Source: Acarospora socialis (taxonomy: Eukaryota; Ascomycota; Lecanoromycetes; Acarosporales; Acarosporaceae). From it: 64,000 bases of DNA. Under the pieces are notes generated by a model that searched no databases, was not told the origin of the DNA, and saw nothing but the letters and a program-made list of their open reading frames with translations. The stretch spans positions 558,001 to 622,000 of the forward strand of contig JAMYGW020000003.1 of the NCBI GenBank assembly GCA_025617375.2. Reading direction: 5' to 3'. This document shows positions 47,490 through 58,714 of this stretch, piece after piece; position 1 is the first letter of the stretch, and the number at the start of each line of letters is the position of its first letter. Position numbers and translations under genes: made by a program.

Positions 47490-49000
47490 TTACATTACTA
47501 CACATTTATCATAGTCCTCACCGTACCTGTCAATGCCTGAGGCTCGCTCGTTACTCTTCTGCTTCTCTTTGACCTCCTTGGGGAAATATTTCGTGAGAAA
47601 GTTCATCAATGCTGGGTCAAGGTTGCCTGCTTACCCAGTCAGTACTGTACATATCTTAATTCTTGCTTGCTTGCTAACGCACCGCTATCTGCTTGCATAA
47701 CCACAGACTCCCGACACAGAGGACAATGATCATCCCTTGCGCGTTGCATCACGATCAGGCATCGGATGCAGAAGATGTGTCCACATCTTAGCCGAATCGG
47801 CTTGAAAGCGAGACTGAAGCAAACAGGGCATAGGTAATCGTTGAGCCGTGGCACGATCGCGAGCAGCTCTTGAGAAAGTTTGAAGCAGACCGCTTTGGCT
47901 ATGGGTTGCGCAAGGAAGGAGTCCGTTGCGACCATCTCCGGGAAAACGCTTTTTACACCGAGTGCGGTCCGCTTGTCGAATTCTAGGACATGGAGTCAGC
48001 TTCACGTTGTATACGCTGAGGCTAGGGACTCTTACTCTTCAAGATTTTCGCCATTGCGGTTTGATTTATCTCCTGGAACTTCAGGTTACGCAGCAGGTCG
48101 AGATTGATGCGTAAGAATTGCCCTAGGGCGATACGGCTCTCTTTTCTCTTCAGTCTCTTCAAGCTTTCCTGCACGTCGAGGTTGTTCATGAACCTTTGCA
48201 GCTGTGCTTGCGCCACTGTTGAGTTTCTCGTACCGCCGTCTTGTTCGTTAGTCGAGAAGAAGACCCCGGACTCGATATACATTTCGAAGATATCCCGCCA
48301 CGCATAAAGATCGGATACTTTAGGGCTTTGCAGTGGGTTGGCAGCTTTAGCAATTTCACGCGCCAGAGTGTTGATATCCGTGGTCATCTGAACTCGCTCG
48401 TCGGCCTGTAGTGCCCCAAGACTCGACAACTCTTGCTGCAGCATTTGGAAGAATTCCGAATCTGACTGCAGTGGCACCTCGACTTTGTGATAGACCTCTG
48501 AGGGTCTACGTGGGGTGACATCGTGTGGTTCCGGGGACAAAGCAAGTGCCGGCTCTTCAGCGATCTCTGTAATGCGTGTATTAGTTTGTCGCTGGTTCCT
48601 GGTTAGATTTTGGAGGTACTCTCGGGTCTCCGGTGACAAAGCTGCATCTACGGGAGCACCATCGCTCGGGTCGACAAGAAAGACCAACTTGGGTCGGAAT
48701 GTAGTGAGATCACCTATAACAGCGGTTAGCAGCAGAATGTATAGAGACCAAGCTTGGCAACAGCTGACCGGCAAACGTGTATAGAAACGGTGGACTGGAG
48801 CTAGACCCCAAACGTACACGCCCATCGAAAGATTGCCATAAATGACTGAGCGTGTCGGAGTCAAGCCCTAAACCAGAGAGTTCCCGCTGTACTTTCTTGA
48901 TGCATTTCTTTAGCTGCCGGTACGAAATTGCATTTTGTACCCAATGGGCCGGATAGTCGTCCTGTTTTAAGGCTTCTTCAAACTCGTGTGCGAATTTCAT
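47490..49000 (-). CDS. SPX-domain RING-finger protein (probable E3 ubiquitin ligase)
   Basis: Four exons: 49000-48769, 48713-48036, 47982-47683 and 47626-47490. Introns are 55, 53 and 56 nt; total 1347 nt, 448 aa. The N-terminus (MKFAHEFEEALKQDDYPAHW) with ISYRQLKKCIKKVQREL is an SPX domain; the Tyr and Lys cluster binds inositol pyrophosphates in this family. SPX helices continue to ~residue 290. Residues ~354-394 are a C3HC4 RING (CPVC...CGHIFCIRC...CPLC) that should recruit an E2. The fungal SPX-RING ('RING-14') type is implied. The gene is divergent from the Jjj1 gene, sharing a 553-bp intergenic region. The terminal exon is supported by a codon split across the intron giving DSGNLDPALMNF. 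Confidence 0.9.
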
Positions 49001-49553
49001 GCTTGCTATAACTCGTTGACACCCATGTCAGGTCCGGCTTATGTTGTTACCAGAGACTCGGCCAGAAAGCGCGGTTGATTAAAAGCCAATGATGGTTCAT
49101 ATTCCTGCCTCTGGGGAGTTCTCCTGCCACTCAAACTGTCCAATCTGTCCCAGCTCGAAAGAATGTAAGCTTGTTAAATAGAGACGACAAATTGCCTCGT
49201 CAGAGAACGGAGATAGTAGTAGCTGAACAGAGTAAGAGAACATGCTTAGCTGGAGGACTGCCTTACTGCGCGCTCATTGTGCACATGTCGAAGATATGGG
49301 ACTCCTAGGTAGGTAGGTATGGTAGTGAATGTTAGTGAGGAGACTTAAATCTAAACCACGCGGTACCTACCTACGTAACTTCCTCGCAAAATCCTCGGGC
49401 ACAACTTTCTCGTGTCATGGGATCACACTGTCCATTCAACTTACGTAATCTCCGTCGACCTCTTGTAACGTTAGTTTATCGCAGGTATATGGTCATTTTG
49501 AAGCACCTGTCACGGTTTCGAGGCGCATACATAGGTTCCGGTTGTTCTCTTGA

Positions 49554-51365
49554 ATGGGGGCCAAGCCGTCATCCAACGGAGCTGGAGGTGATTCGCGTGG
49601 GCCGGCAACAGGTGGTCCAGCAGAATCAAGGACTTGCTACTATGAGCTTCTAGGCGTCGATCGGCAGGCTACTGATGAGGAGTGAGTAAGTCTTGAGGCC
49701 CTTCCAAACATGGCCACCGTTCCTGACTGTATCTACAGCATCAAAAGAGCTTATCGAAAGAAAGCCCTCGAGCTGCATCCGGATCGGAATTATGGCAGCG
49801 TGGAGGACACGACCAAGCTATTCGCCGAGGTTCAGGCTGCACATGGCGTGCTATCAGATCCACAGGAACGAGCCTGGTATGACTCGCATCGAGATGCAAT
49901 ACTACGCGGCAAGCCGGAGGATCCGAGTGATCACTACGAGCACGATGTACGAATGACTACTGCGAATGACATCATGAGCTTGTTCACAAAATTCAATGGA
50001 CCGATAGATTTCTCGGATTCTCCATCTGGCTTTTATGGGCTGCTGCGAGACACGTTCGAGGTACTTGCTCGAGAAGAAGATGCAGCTTGCGAGTTGAGGG
50101 GACATGAACCTGTGGATTATCCATCATTTGGCCATGCGAACGATGATTATGAGCATGTTGTGAAATCGTTCTATGCTGCCTGGAGTGGCTTCGCTACCAG
50201 TAAGAGTTTCTCCTGGAAAGACGCGTTCCGATATTCGGATGCTCCGGACAGGCGTGTTAGGCGAATGATGGAGAAGGAAAACAGGCGCCTGAGGGACGAA
50301 GGAATCCGGGAGTACAACGATGCCGTAAGATCTATGGTAGCCTTTGTTCGCAGACGGGATCCCCGGTACATACCTAACTCTCAGAGCGAGGCTGAACGGC
50401 AGAAAATCCTCAGAGAAGCTGCGTCTGCGCAAGCGGCTCGGTCACGAGCGGCAAACCAAGCCAAGCTAGACGAATATGTGCGTCCGGAGTGGACCAGGAC
50501 ACAAGCCTCGGGAATGAGCGGGGATAGCGAAGATGAAGCCAAAGAAGCTGAAGAAGGACGGATAGAAGAGCTTTATGAATGTGTGGCTTGTGGGAAGACA
50601 TTCAAAAGCGAAAAGCAATTTGAGGTACACGAAAAAAGCAAAAAGCATATGAAAGCGGTCCGACAGCTGAGGAAGACGATGCAGAACGATCAGGAAGTAC
50701 TGCATCTTGATGATTTTGTACACGATGAAACTGCCTCGTCACTCTGGAAGGTCCGAGTAGAGCCCCAGGCATGTGGTTCTGAGATGGATAGCGAGCTATC
50801 GGGGTCGAGGGAAGGAGGTCTTTCACTCTCTAATCTTGATACGACCGGTACTGGGGTCAACATGGATAGCAGATCAGATAGATCATCCTCCCAGAGCGGC
50901 ATTCTCTTACAAAACAAGAATGCATACTTAGACAAGGATCTAGATTTTGATAGTGACGAGTATGCTCCTAGAGAGCAATTCGAGAGCCGAGTATCTGGTG
51001 GTACCGATGTTCCACACTCTTGTTCAGAGGAAGGAAACGAGGGCAAAGATGTGACAAGAGGATTCAGTGCTCTGTCTCTAGAAGATGATAATGCCCTCCC
51101 AAGTTCTAAGCTAGGAAAGGCTAAGATGAAGAGAGCAAAAAAGGTCTTTGGAAAGGAGGGCACTCAGCGAGATGGCGCAGAGGTAGGACCTACCATTTTT
51201 CCTCGCAAACTACGTACCAAAGCTTACTCAGTTTGGTAGTTCACCTGCTCCACTTGCAATGAGAATTTTCTGTCGAAGACAAAGCTTTTCCAACATATTA
51301 CCGCTTCGAGGCACGCTCGGCCATTGCCGGATCTACTGAAGCCCCCAAAAGGGAAGAAGCGATGA
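49554..51365 (+). CDS. jjj1: DnaJ-class co-chaperone Jjj1 (DNAJC21-type)
   Basis: Three exons: 49554-49681, 49739-51182 and 51240-51365. Both introns are 57 nt; total 1698 nt, 565 aa. The ATG at 49554 precedes a Gly/Ser-rich leader. The J domain follows at residues ~29-95 with HPD at 56-58. A U1-type C2H2 finger is at ~322-346 (YECVACGKTFKSEKQFEVHE). A second finger is encoded by the last exon at ~525-549 (FTCSTCNENF...FQHITASRH). This J domain plus two C2H2 arrangement is that of yeast Jjj1/human DNAJC21, which stimulates Hsp70 in late 60S maturation and release of shuttling factors. It is convergent with sqs1, with about 400 bp between stops. Confidence 0.92.
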
Positions 51366-51763
51366 GTGTCGCTGGTGACTGACAGTGGTCTCGGACTTAG
51401 AGCAAAACCTCCTCTGCAAGGAAAGCGACGGCCGCAACTTGGAAGATGAATTCTATAGCTGCTAAGGAATCTGAGCGCGAATGGCGAAAGAAACACTGCC
51501 ATTTCGGCTTGAGTCCAAAAGCGGACTAGGGCACAGCAAAGCCCATATTCTAGTACACAGTTACATCAATCCCCGACCTCAGGCAGATCGTGACTGCTCT
51601 GTGCGTCTTTACGCCATCTCTCACAATGACTATTCCCCAGCGACGCTAGCCAGCGGCTCTGAGGCAACAAGCTCTGGAAGAACGCTTAACCAATGCTACT
51701 ACCAATGAAGGACTTTAATCTATGAGACAGCACAGGTTGCAAACGTTGAAATCCTTCGGTGTA

Positions 51764-54383
51764 CTAGCCTAAACCAGCTTTGCTAGTCTTCACCACGTGC
51801 GGTACGGGTTGCAAGATGCCTTTGTTGTTAGAGGCTCCGAGCGCTGTACCGGTACTCCATCCCATTTTCTCGAGCATAGCCCGGCCTCTGTTCTCCGCAC
51901 CCAGCTCAGGGGCCGTTGCTCCCACTACTTCACCATCTTGATAAGAAAATGCCGCGCCACCCGGACCAGCCCTCCCTCCTGCTCCCCTTCTGGGAACGAC
52001 GGGGCCTCGTTTCGCACGTTTGTCCATGCGTGGCATGTAGACTCTTCGGCTAAGTCGGGATTCAATGTTCTCAAGTGAATCTCTGCTCAAATTGCTAGTT
52101 CGGGAGGTTTTGTAGAGCACAGGGAATCGAGTTCTTCCGCCCCCAACCGATTTTGACTTTAGACTAAATGCGTTGGCGATTTCATGCACTGTCTTGCGGT
52201 CTTTCTTATCCATAGGCGGAAGAGGCAGGCTTTGTAGCGTTAGCTCAAATATGCAGAACAAGCAAGTCAGTCAGCCCCAGGTACCTTTCATTAGTGGAGA
52301 AAATGAATCCTCTGATCTCATCTTTGACCTGGTCAATCGTCATACCCTCCAAGTATTTCGCCCGCAGATCGGCTTTCTTCCTGTTCTTCTTACCCAACAA
52401 GCCTTGAGCACGGAGTTCCTCGCGTTCTTGTTTCTTCACTTGTTTCTTCAGGCGGTCTTTATGCCATGCAGAGGAGAGCGATACTTGCAGTTCCGTGTCG
52501 GATAAATCAAAAGGCTGTGCACCTTGTTGTCCCATCGGTCTTGTCTTAAGGCTAGGCCGTTCACGATCCATGACGTCGAAACCACTGTAACAGTCCTGGT
52601 CTAGTAAACCCGCGAATGAGGCAGCTTGGTGAAAGGCACTTTTGGAGCGTTTGGTCATCTGTCTTTGATAGCGTACCGAACCAGAGTTCTTTGGAATGGA
52701 AGAGACATGTTCGGCGTCAATGTCATCGCTGTCATTGACATCGTCAACGAAGTCATCGTCAAACAACACGACCTCATCCGAGCCCATGCCCAGCTCTTCC
52801 TGCTTAGCAAGCAGTCTCGCTATTTTTTCGTCTGTCATCCTGTCCAATCTCCTTTGGAGTAAATCCTCTTCGTCTCTCGGAGCTTCGAGCTCGTCATCAG
52901 TAACGGATTCCCTATATCTCTCTGAACCCGACAGTAAACTCGCTTCACTATCAATAGTAGAGCAATGGCTTTGTAGCTGCTTCTCCGTATCGTAAAGCCG
53001 GATTTGTTCAAGGGCACTCTGGTTTTCCAAAGACGTGTGACGAATCCACCTTGCATCATCCACCGTATAGCCTTCGTAGACAACGAGATACTGCAATCCT
53101 GATGGTCTTTCTCGTTTCGAGATTACAGCTTGTATGGCCCCAAACTCGTCGTCCGAGGTACTCAAACTTTGGAGGTCGTCAATGTCCGATATATTCCATC
53201 CAGAACTTAAAGTGGAGTTATTCTTCGCTTGGCGCTTGGCAATCGATGAGTCTGTTGTACTACGAACCTTTCGAGTACCCATAGCAGGTGGGCCCTGTTC
53301 ATGGATAGGGGTTGTGGCAAATGAGCTGTTCTCTTGCCCACCATCGGATATATTTGCAATGTAATCAGCGAGGCTCGCGTCTTCAGTCTCGTTCAGTTGC
53401 CCAATCATACTTGTTGACTTCTTAGCCATTTTCTTCCGGTTCCCCTTGCTGCCAGTTTGTTCAAGCCGTCTATGGACCGCCACAGGCTGGCTCAAGATGA
53501 CATTCTCCTCGAACGAGCGGACAGCAGGCGCTGTTACTCTGGCTGCGTCGGAAGTCAATGAACTGATCTTCGCAACCCGGTCTTCCATTCGTTGAGAATC
53601 GACACAACCATTCCCATGCGTATCCGGACCTGTAGCAGACCTCCCTACTGACTTGACCTGCGAAAACCTCGTACCCTTGGTTCGACTTCTTCCAGTAAAA
53701 ATGACAACCTCATCACATGAACTGGAAGCGGAAGGAGAGTAGGATCGGAGCACTGGAGGCATCATTCCTGTGTCGATTGACGTTCCCGAGCCGACGATAT
53801 CGATCAGAATTTCTTGTTCACGTGGGACCGGGGAGGATGTACTCTCCAAAGACTTGCTCAGTTCGTCGAGTAACACTTCAACGTCCAATGGCCCATCTCT
53901 GCTAGCATCTTGGATGTTACAATCTTCTAGGTTTGTTTGAATGCTTCTACACGTGCTATTCGGATGCGCTGAGGGGCCTGAGTCGGCACGCTTTGTTGAG
54001 TTCCCGCTTTTACCGTCCTCGCCCCGTGATTCTATGAGCGTATTTGGGTCGACGTCCTCCGCCCTGACAAAATTGACTTGAGTGTGCCGTAAGTGGACAT
54101 TAGAGCTCCACAATGAGCGACGCTCCGTGTTTCGAGCTTCATCCCGGAGTGACAGGAATGGCGGACTCAGAACTGTTTGTATACATCAGCAAGCCATACC
54201 TTCGTGGCCTGGGGAAGATACTGCACCATGGCGGGAATCTGCAAAGAGGCGTTCGTGTCTTGGCGGACCAGTCCGAATCCCATTGTTACCTGCCAAAGAG
54301 ACGAAAGAATCACACAGACTTTCTTGGCGACCACGTACGCCATGTCTCGATTTCGTCCGAGAGGCTCCCTTCTTTCCTGCCAT
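51764..54383 (-). CDS. sqs1: Sqs1: R3H and G-patch protein, Prp43 cofactor
   Basis: Three exons: 54383-54290, 54172-52285 and 52229-51764. Introns are 117 and 55 nt; total 2448 nt, 815 aa. N-terminal KKGASRTKSRHG then LRDEARNTERR fits the start of fungal Sqs1. The centre is acidic and disordered. The R3H domain lies at ~640-705 (DKKDRKTVHEIANAFSLKSK) and a G-patch at ~760-805 (RAMLEKMGWSTGTALGA, then GILQPVPHVV). In yeast Sqs1 activates the helicase Prp43 in ribosome biogenesis and affects splicing. The first ~40 residues rest on my choice of intron 1 (donor GTAACA) and of the ATG at 54383, so they are less certain than the rest. Confidence 0.88.
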
Positions 54384-54479
54384 CAATCCACTCAAAGGTC
54401 CAAGTGTTGGCACACTCAGGGAGCCAGGTACCAGACATATGCTATGACGCTTACTGGCTATGTACTTAGTACCTACCTA

Positions 54480-54569
54480 CAGTGCCGGAAAAAACTCTGT
54501 GCCATTCACATCATAGACAAAAAAACCACCACTTTTTCTAGTAAATCCTGTCATCCCTGTATTCACTCA
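54480..54569 (+). repeat. Left 90-bp terminal inverted repeat
   Basis: CAGTGCCGG...TATTCACTCA, matching the complement of 63502-63591. Confidence 0.9.
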
Positions 54570-56302
54570 CAAAATTATGCATTCACAAGATCAATTGATA
54601 CTCTCTGAGTTCTATAATGACAGTCTCAATGCTGAAGAGTAAAAAGAAGAATTTTAAGACAAAAACTTCATCAAAATTGATTCTGAAAAATCTCAGACAT
54701 TTTTTTTTGTCTTTATTACTTAAGAATGCTGAGAACATCAATGTTAATGAATTTCAGAACATCAACACTGTCAATTTGACAAAGAAGATTTCATCTAAAA
54801 TCTCAATTATATTTTTCATTCATTGAACTGTTTTTCTGAATAAGATAAATCAATATTTTAAGATTAAGATAATTGATCTCATCAATTTTAACTATTTAAC
54901 ATTTCTGATAAATGAGCAGATCAAATTGAAGAAAAAAACTCAATCAAAAAAATATTAAATGCAATGACAGCAGATCAGAACAGAACTATTATTCAGTGAA
55001 GTTAGAAAATAAAATCTTATGATTTTGAATCTGAAGAATGTTGAGAAATGAATTAATTTAAAAATTATATTTTTAATCTGATACAAAAACAAGAAAAAGA
55101 GTATTCAGATGTCTATAGATATCAAATTTACACAAAAAATAGTTTTAAAATTTATTTAAGATTTTTTTACAGACAACAATGAGTTAAAGTTTTCAGAAAA
55201 AGAAGAAGTATTTTTTTAAAAGAAAAAAATAAATCAATTGTTTTCTGTAGAACTTTTATATTAATTTTACTTAGAAAATAGTTACAGACAAGCATTAAAC
55301 AGTCATAAAGAAATAAAAGAAGCTGAAATTGAAACTGAATAATTATATAAAATAGTTGATTCATCAATGACATTGTGAAAATGCAAATTGCAAGAATAAA
55401 AATGAAAAATACTTAATATTAAAAGAAAAACATCATGTTCTGAATTCTAATCATTTTATTGTTTAAAATAAAATTATTAACAATGATAATGTCATTATTG
55501 AAAGTTTTTCTCTTTAAATATTTCACATATTTATTTAACTTTCTTCTTTAATCTTCAAGTCTGCTTTACAGTCTGCTTCATTTTTTACATTTATTTTTAT
55601 TTTTTAAATCTATTTATGTTTATATAAAACAGACATCATCAATGTCATTAATATCATCAATGTTATTAATATCATCAATATCATCAATGTTCATATAAAG
55701 TTTCTAACAGTACTTATTGTTATACATGTCTTCTTCACTTTATCTGTCTTTATTATTATATCTGTAATTTTATCAGTATTTATATGCTGCTTTATTTTCT
55801 TTATCTTTTTCACAATATTCTCTGTATTATTCAATGTATTCTTTTCATTCATTCTTGTCTCAGCTATCTTTAAATTCTTTTTTAAAGTCTACTTCATAGT
55901 CTCTGCATTGTTTATTTTCACAATGATTTGTTTTATATAAAAAAAAAATAGCTTTGTCAGCAGTGACAGCACAAAATTTATGAAGCTTTTATATCAATAT
56001 ATAAAGTAATTTAAGAAGTAAGTATTAAAGTACTCAATTTCACTGAAGAATGCATACAAATAGTTGCAAAATTAACTGTATAATGTAAAACAGATAAAAA
56101 AAACAAAGATTCAAGACTGAAAAAACTTAAACATTTCTCTAAATCTAAAAAAACAGTTAAAGAAGAAAGTTAAAAAGTGAATTAAAGAAAGAAAAATTAT
56201 GAAAAATATGAAGATTATGAAGAAAAAAAGTAATGTTGTTAACTCATTAATATAGTTAACAATAGTTGCAGAGTTTTTAGAGTCTTAAATAGTATTAAAT
56301 TT
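54570..56302. other. Eroded left interior of the TIR element
   Basis: Very AT-rich. 54617-54826 (plus) is open for 69 codons, rich in Lys, Ser and Asn. 55170-55370 and 56040-56230 give Lys/Glu-rich translations broken by stops. Short tandem words (ATCATCAATGTCATTAAT) occur at 55630-55700. No domain can be assigned. Confidence 0.35.
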
Positions 56303-56415
56303 TGTTGAAAATTGAGTTTAGTCACTCACCTGTCTTAGTATATTACATAGAAAATGTACACAGCATTTAGTTTAATAACAACAACATCAATCATTTCAAC
56401 AGATTATGAGCTCAG
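56303..56415 (+). repeat. Possible short Copia LTR (99 bp) followed by a primer site
   Basis: TGTTGA at 56303 and TCAACA ending at 56401 are inverse complements, the termini seen in the 15.45-kb Copia. The next bases, GATTATGAGCTCAG, repeat the half-tRNA-iMet primer site found there. The rest of such an element is not visible, because Gypsy 3 begins 205 bp downstream. Confidence 0.45.
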
Positions 56416-56620
56416 ATTCTGTGTAATTCACATTTAAGTTTGCTTGTTTGTTGTTTCATTAGTAAACTATGAGAAGTTTTACATTCACAGTTGTTTTCTA
56501 TCTTGCTGTTGTCATTATCATGAGTTCTAGTTCTACTATGCATCATAATTACAAATGTTATCTTTATCATTTCTAAACTTATGAAACACAACTTCATGAA
56601 GTGACTTGTTAATATATAAA

Positions 56621-56936
56621 TGTTACAACCATACCCCAAAAAGAAATAATGAAACACAGAAGTACACCTGAGGGGTGTAGATCTGAGCACAAAATGACAA
56701 AATGCTGAGCATTCTCTTGTGAGCATGTGTCAGAGACACATCAAAACACTGGAGCATGAAGTGTGCCAGTGTGCTCATTTCTATATAGTAGGATTGATTT
56801 TCTTATGAAATTGATCATGTTCAACTCATCTAGTTATGCAATACAAAGCTACTGTTTACCTAGAACCTTTGGATCTTTATATCAAAGAGCACAAACCCTA
56901 GCCCTATAACCAAGGAATCTCAGTTGGGATGTAACA
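56621..56936 (+). repeat. Gypsy 3 5' LTR
   Basis: 316 bp, same length as the 3' LTR. CpG and CpC sites kept on the right are mostly TpG/CpA and TpC/GpA here. Confidence 0.92.
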
Positions 56937-56962
56937 CTTTGAACACCCTTACAATATAAAGA

Positions 56963-58714
56963 ATGTCATTCAAAGAATCAACCTCAGACAGTGTGTCACA
57001 GAGCATCAAACCAACAAAGATAGTCAACATTGATCACAAAGTACTCAAAGTCAAGACTTCAGAGAACTTTACAGGAGATCAATGAACTCTGAGGCAATTT
57101 CTTGCTCAGATTGACCTGTATGTTGACTTCAACCAAAAGAAGTTTGAAAGCAACATCAACAGAGTCTTATTCACAACATTCTACATGAAGAACACAGCAT
57201 TTGACTGAATTGAATCACAGCTCAACAAGTTCATGGTCAAGAGCATTTCTGATCAAGAATGAAATACATCTTGCATAGAAAACTGAATGCAGTTCAAAGA
57301 AGAGCTGAGAAGAACCTTTGAGGTGGTTGACAAGAAACATGTGACAAAACAAAAAATCCACACATTATGACAAGAAGAATCTGCAGCCAAGTATGTGGCA
57401 GAGTTTCAATGAATTGCAGTGCTTATGCAATGAAACTTGAATCAGTTAGCATTGACTTACTATTGAGACTTGAAGAAATCTATCAAAGACAAGATTGCAC
57501 AAAGCAACAGGCCAGATGACCTACAAGAACTTATCAACAAGACAATCATGATAGACAGCTGTCAATGAAAGTGACAGATGAAAAGAAAAAACTACTGACA
57601 TCAGGGATGAACAGGATGAGCTGATAGGGGAAATCAAAGATGACATTACTTGAACCTCATGAATCTCAACATGATGAAATAAGATTGACCTTTGGTACAG
57701 AGACCAAAGAAAGCATTGCAAGAAAAGAAATGATTCTCAGAAGAGAAGTCTCTGAGCTATCAAGAAATGTGAAAATGCTATAATTGTAATATTATTGGGC
57801 ATCTTGTGCGAGACTGCAAGAAATCAAAGAAAAAAAGAAAGAAAGCTGTGATCACAACTAAGAGAGTAGTGCATGATGACCTTAGCTGGACAGCTTGCTA
57901 CAACAACATGTGTTGAATTCACATGAGCAGCAAGAATGAAGCTGAATACTATTCAAAGAAGTCATGCCAGAAACAAGGAGCTTATGATATCACAGGATGG
58001 CCTAGATCAGGTGATACTGTGAAAAAAGAACTGTGTGTTCTGAAAATCAAGATCAAAGAGACTGATACTTGTGAAACTCAGATAGAAAAAGACTACAGTG
58101 ATAGCACCTGAATTGCCTTGAATTTGAATGCAGACCAAGAAGAAGTCAATCAATGAGAAATTGACATGAGGCTGAAGACAGAGTACCAGCACCCTGAGAA
58201 CCAACAACAAGTGTTGAAAGAAGAAAAGCTTCAATTCAAGAAGCAAGAGCTCAAGCAAGAAATGCAAGCTTGAAAACAGAAAGCACAACACAGAGAAGTG
58301 AAAGAACAGAAGGCATGCAACCAGTTAGAGAAACTGATGACAGCTGTTAAAGATGAATGTTTCAGCAGTGACAATGTGACATTGCTGAAATCCCTTGTTT
58401 GAAAGACAAAAAGCCACAAGATTGAGATATGCTTACCCAAAGAATATATCACACAGAATGAAGACAGATGAATCTTCAGTGAAGAATATATATCATCTGA
58501 ATTCCTGCAAAGAATAAGAGCCTTTGAGAGTCAATTGCAGATGGAATATGATCAGTATGAATCTCAATTACATTCCAAAAGACACATTGAGTGGCACAGC
58601 CTAGAGTATGCAAGTCTTATGATCAGAAAGAAACCAAGATGGTTTCAAGAACTTTGAAGATGAGCTGAACAACCAAGTGAGTCAAAAAACAAAGAGCTTC
58701 CTCAACAAGACTAG
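56963..58714 (+). pseudogene. Gypsy 3 gag
   Basis: From ATG 56963 (MSFKESTSDSVSQSIKPTKI) to TAG 58712-58714, about 583 codons with numerous in-frame TGA codons where Trp fits (for example ~57207 and ~57263). Capsid-like helices span ~57050-57560. A CCHC knuckle CYNCNIIGHLVRDC is at ~57776-57817. The C-terminal part is Lys/Gln/Glu-rich coiled coil. A slippery heptamer A AAA AAC at 58684-58690 sits in the gag frame 22 nt before the stop. Gag would package element RNA; this copy makes only fragments unless the stops are read through. Confidence 0.87.
58684..58690 (+). promoter_or_regulatory. Candidate -1 ribosomal frameshift site (A AAA AAC)
   Basis: The heptamer is in register with gag codons (TCA AAA AAC). 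The -1 frame is exactly that of pol and is open across the gag stop, apart from one TGA of the kind caused by the mutation process. No structure downstream was evaluated. Confidence 0.55.

Noticed and set aside
52626-53364. Plus-strand ORFs opposite sqs1
   Set aside because: They are shadows of the large sqs1 exon; Ser-rich composition mirrors the acidic Asp/Glu stretches on the coding strand.
54617-54826. 69-aa ORF as the transposase of the TIR element
   Set aside because: It is too short, Lys/Ser/Asn-rich, and no DDE/DDD motif or DNA-binding helix-turn-helix is recognisable.
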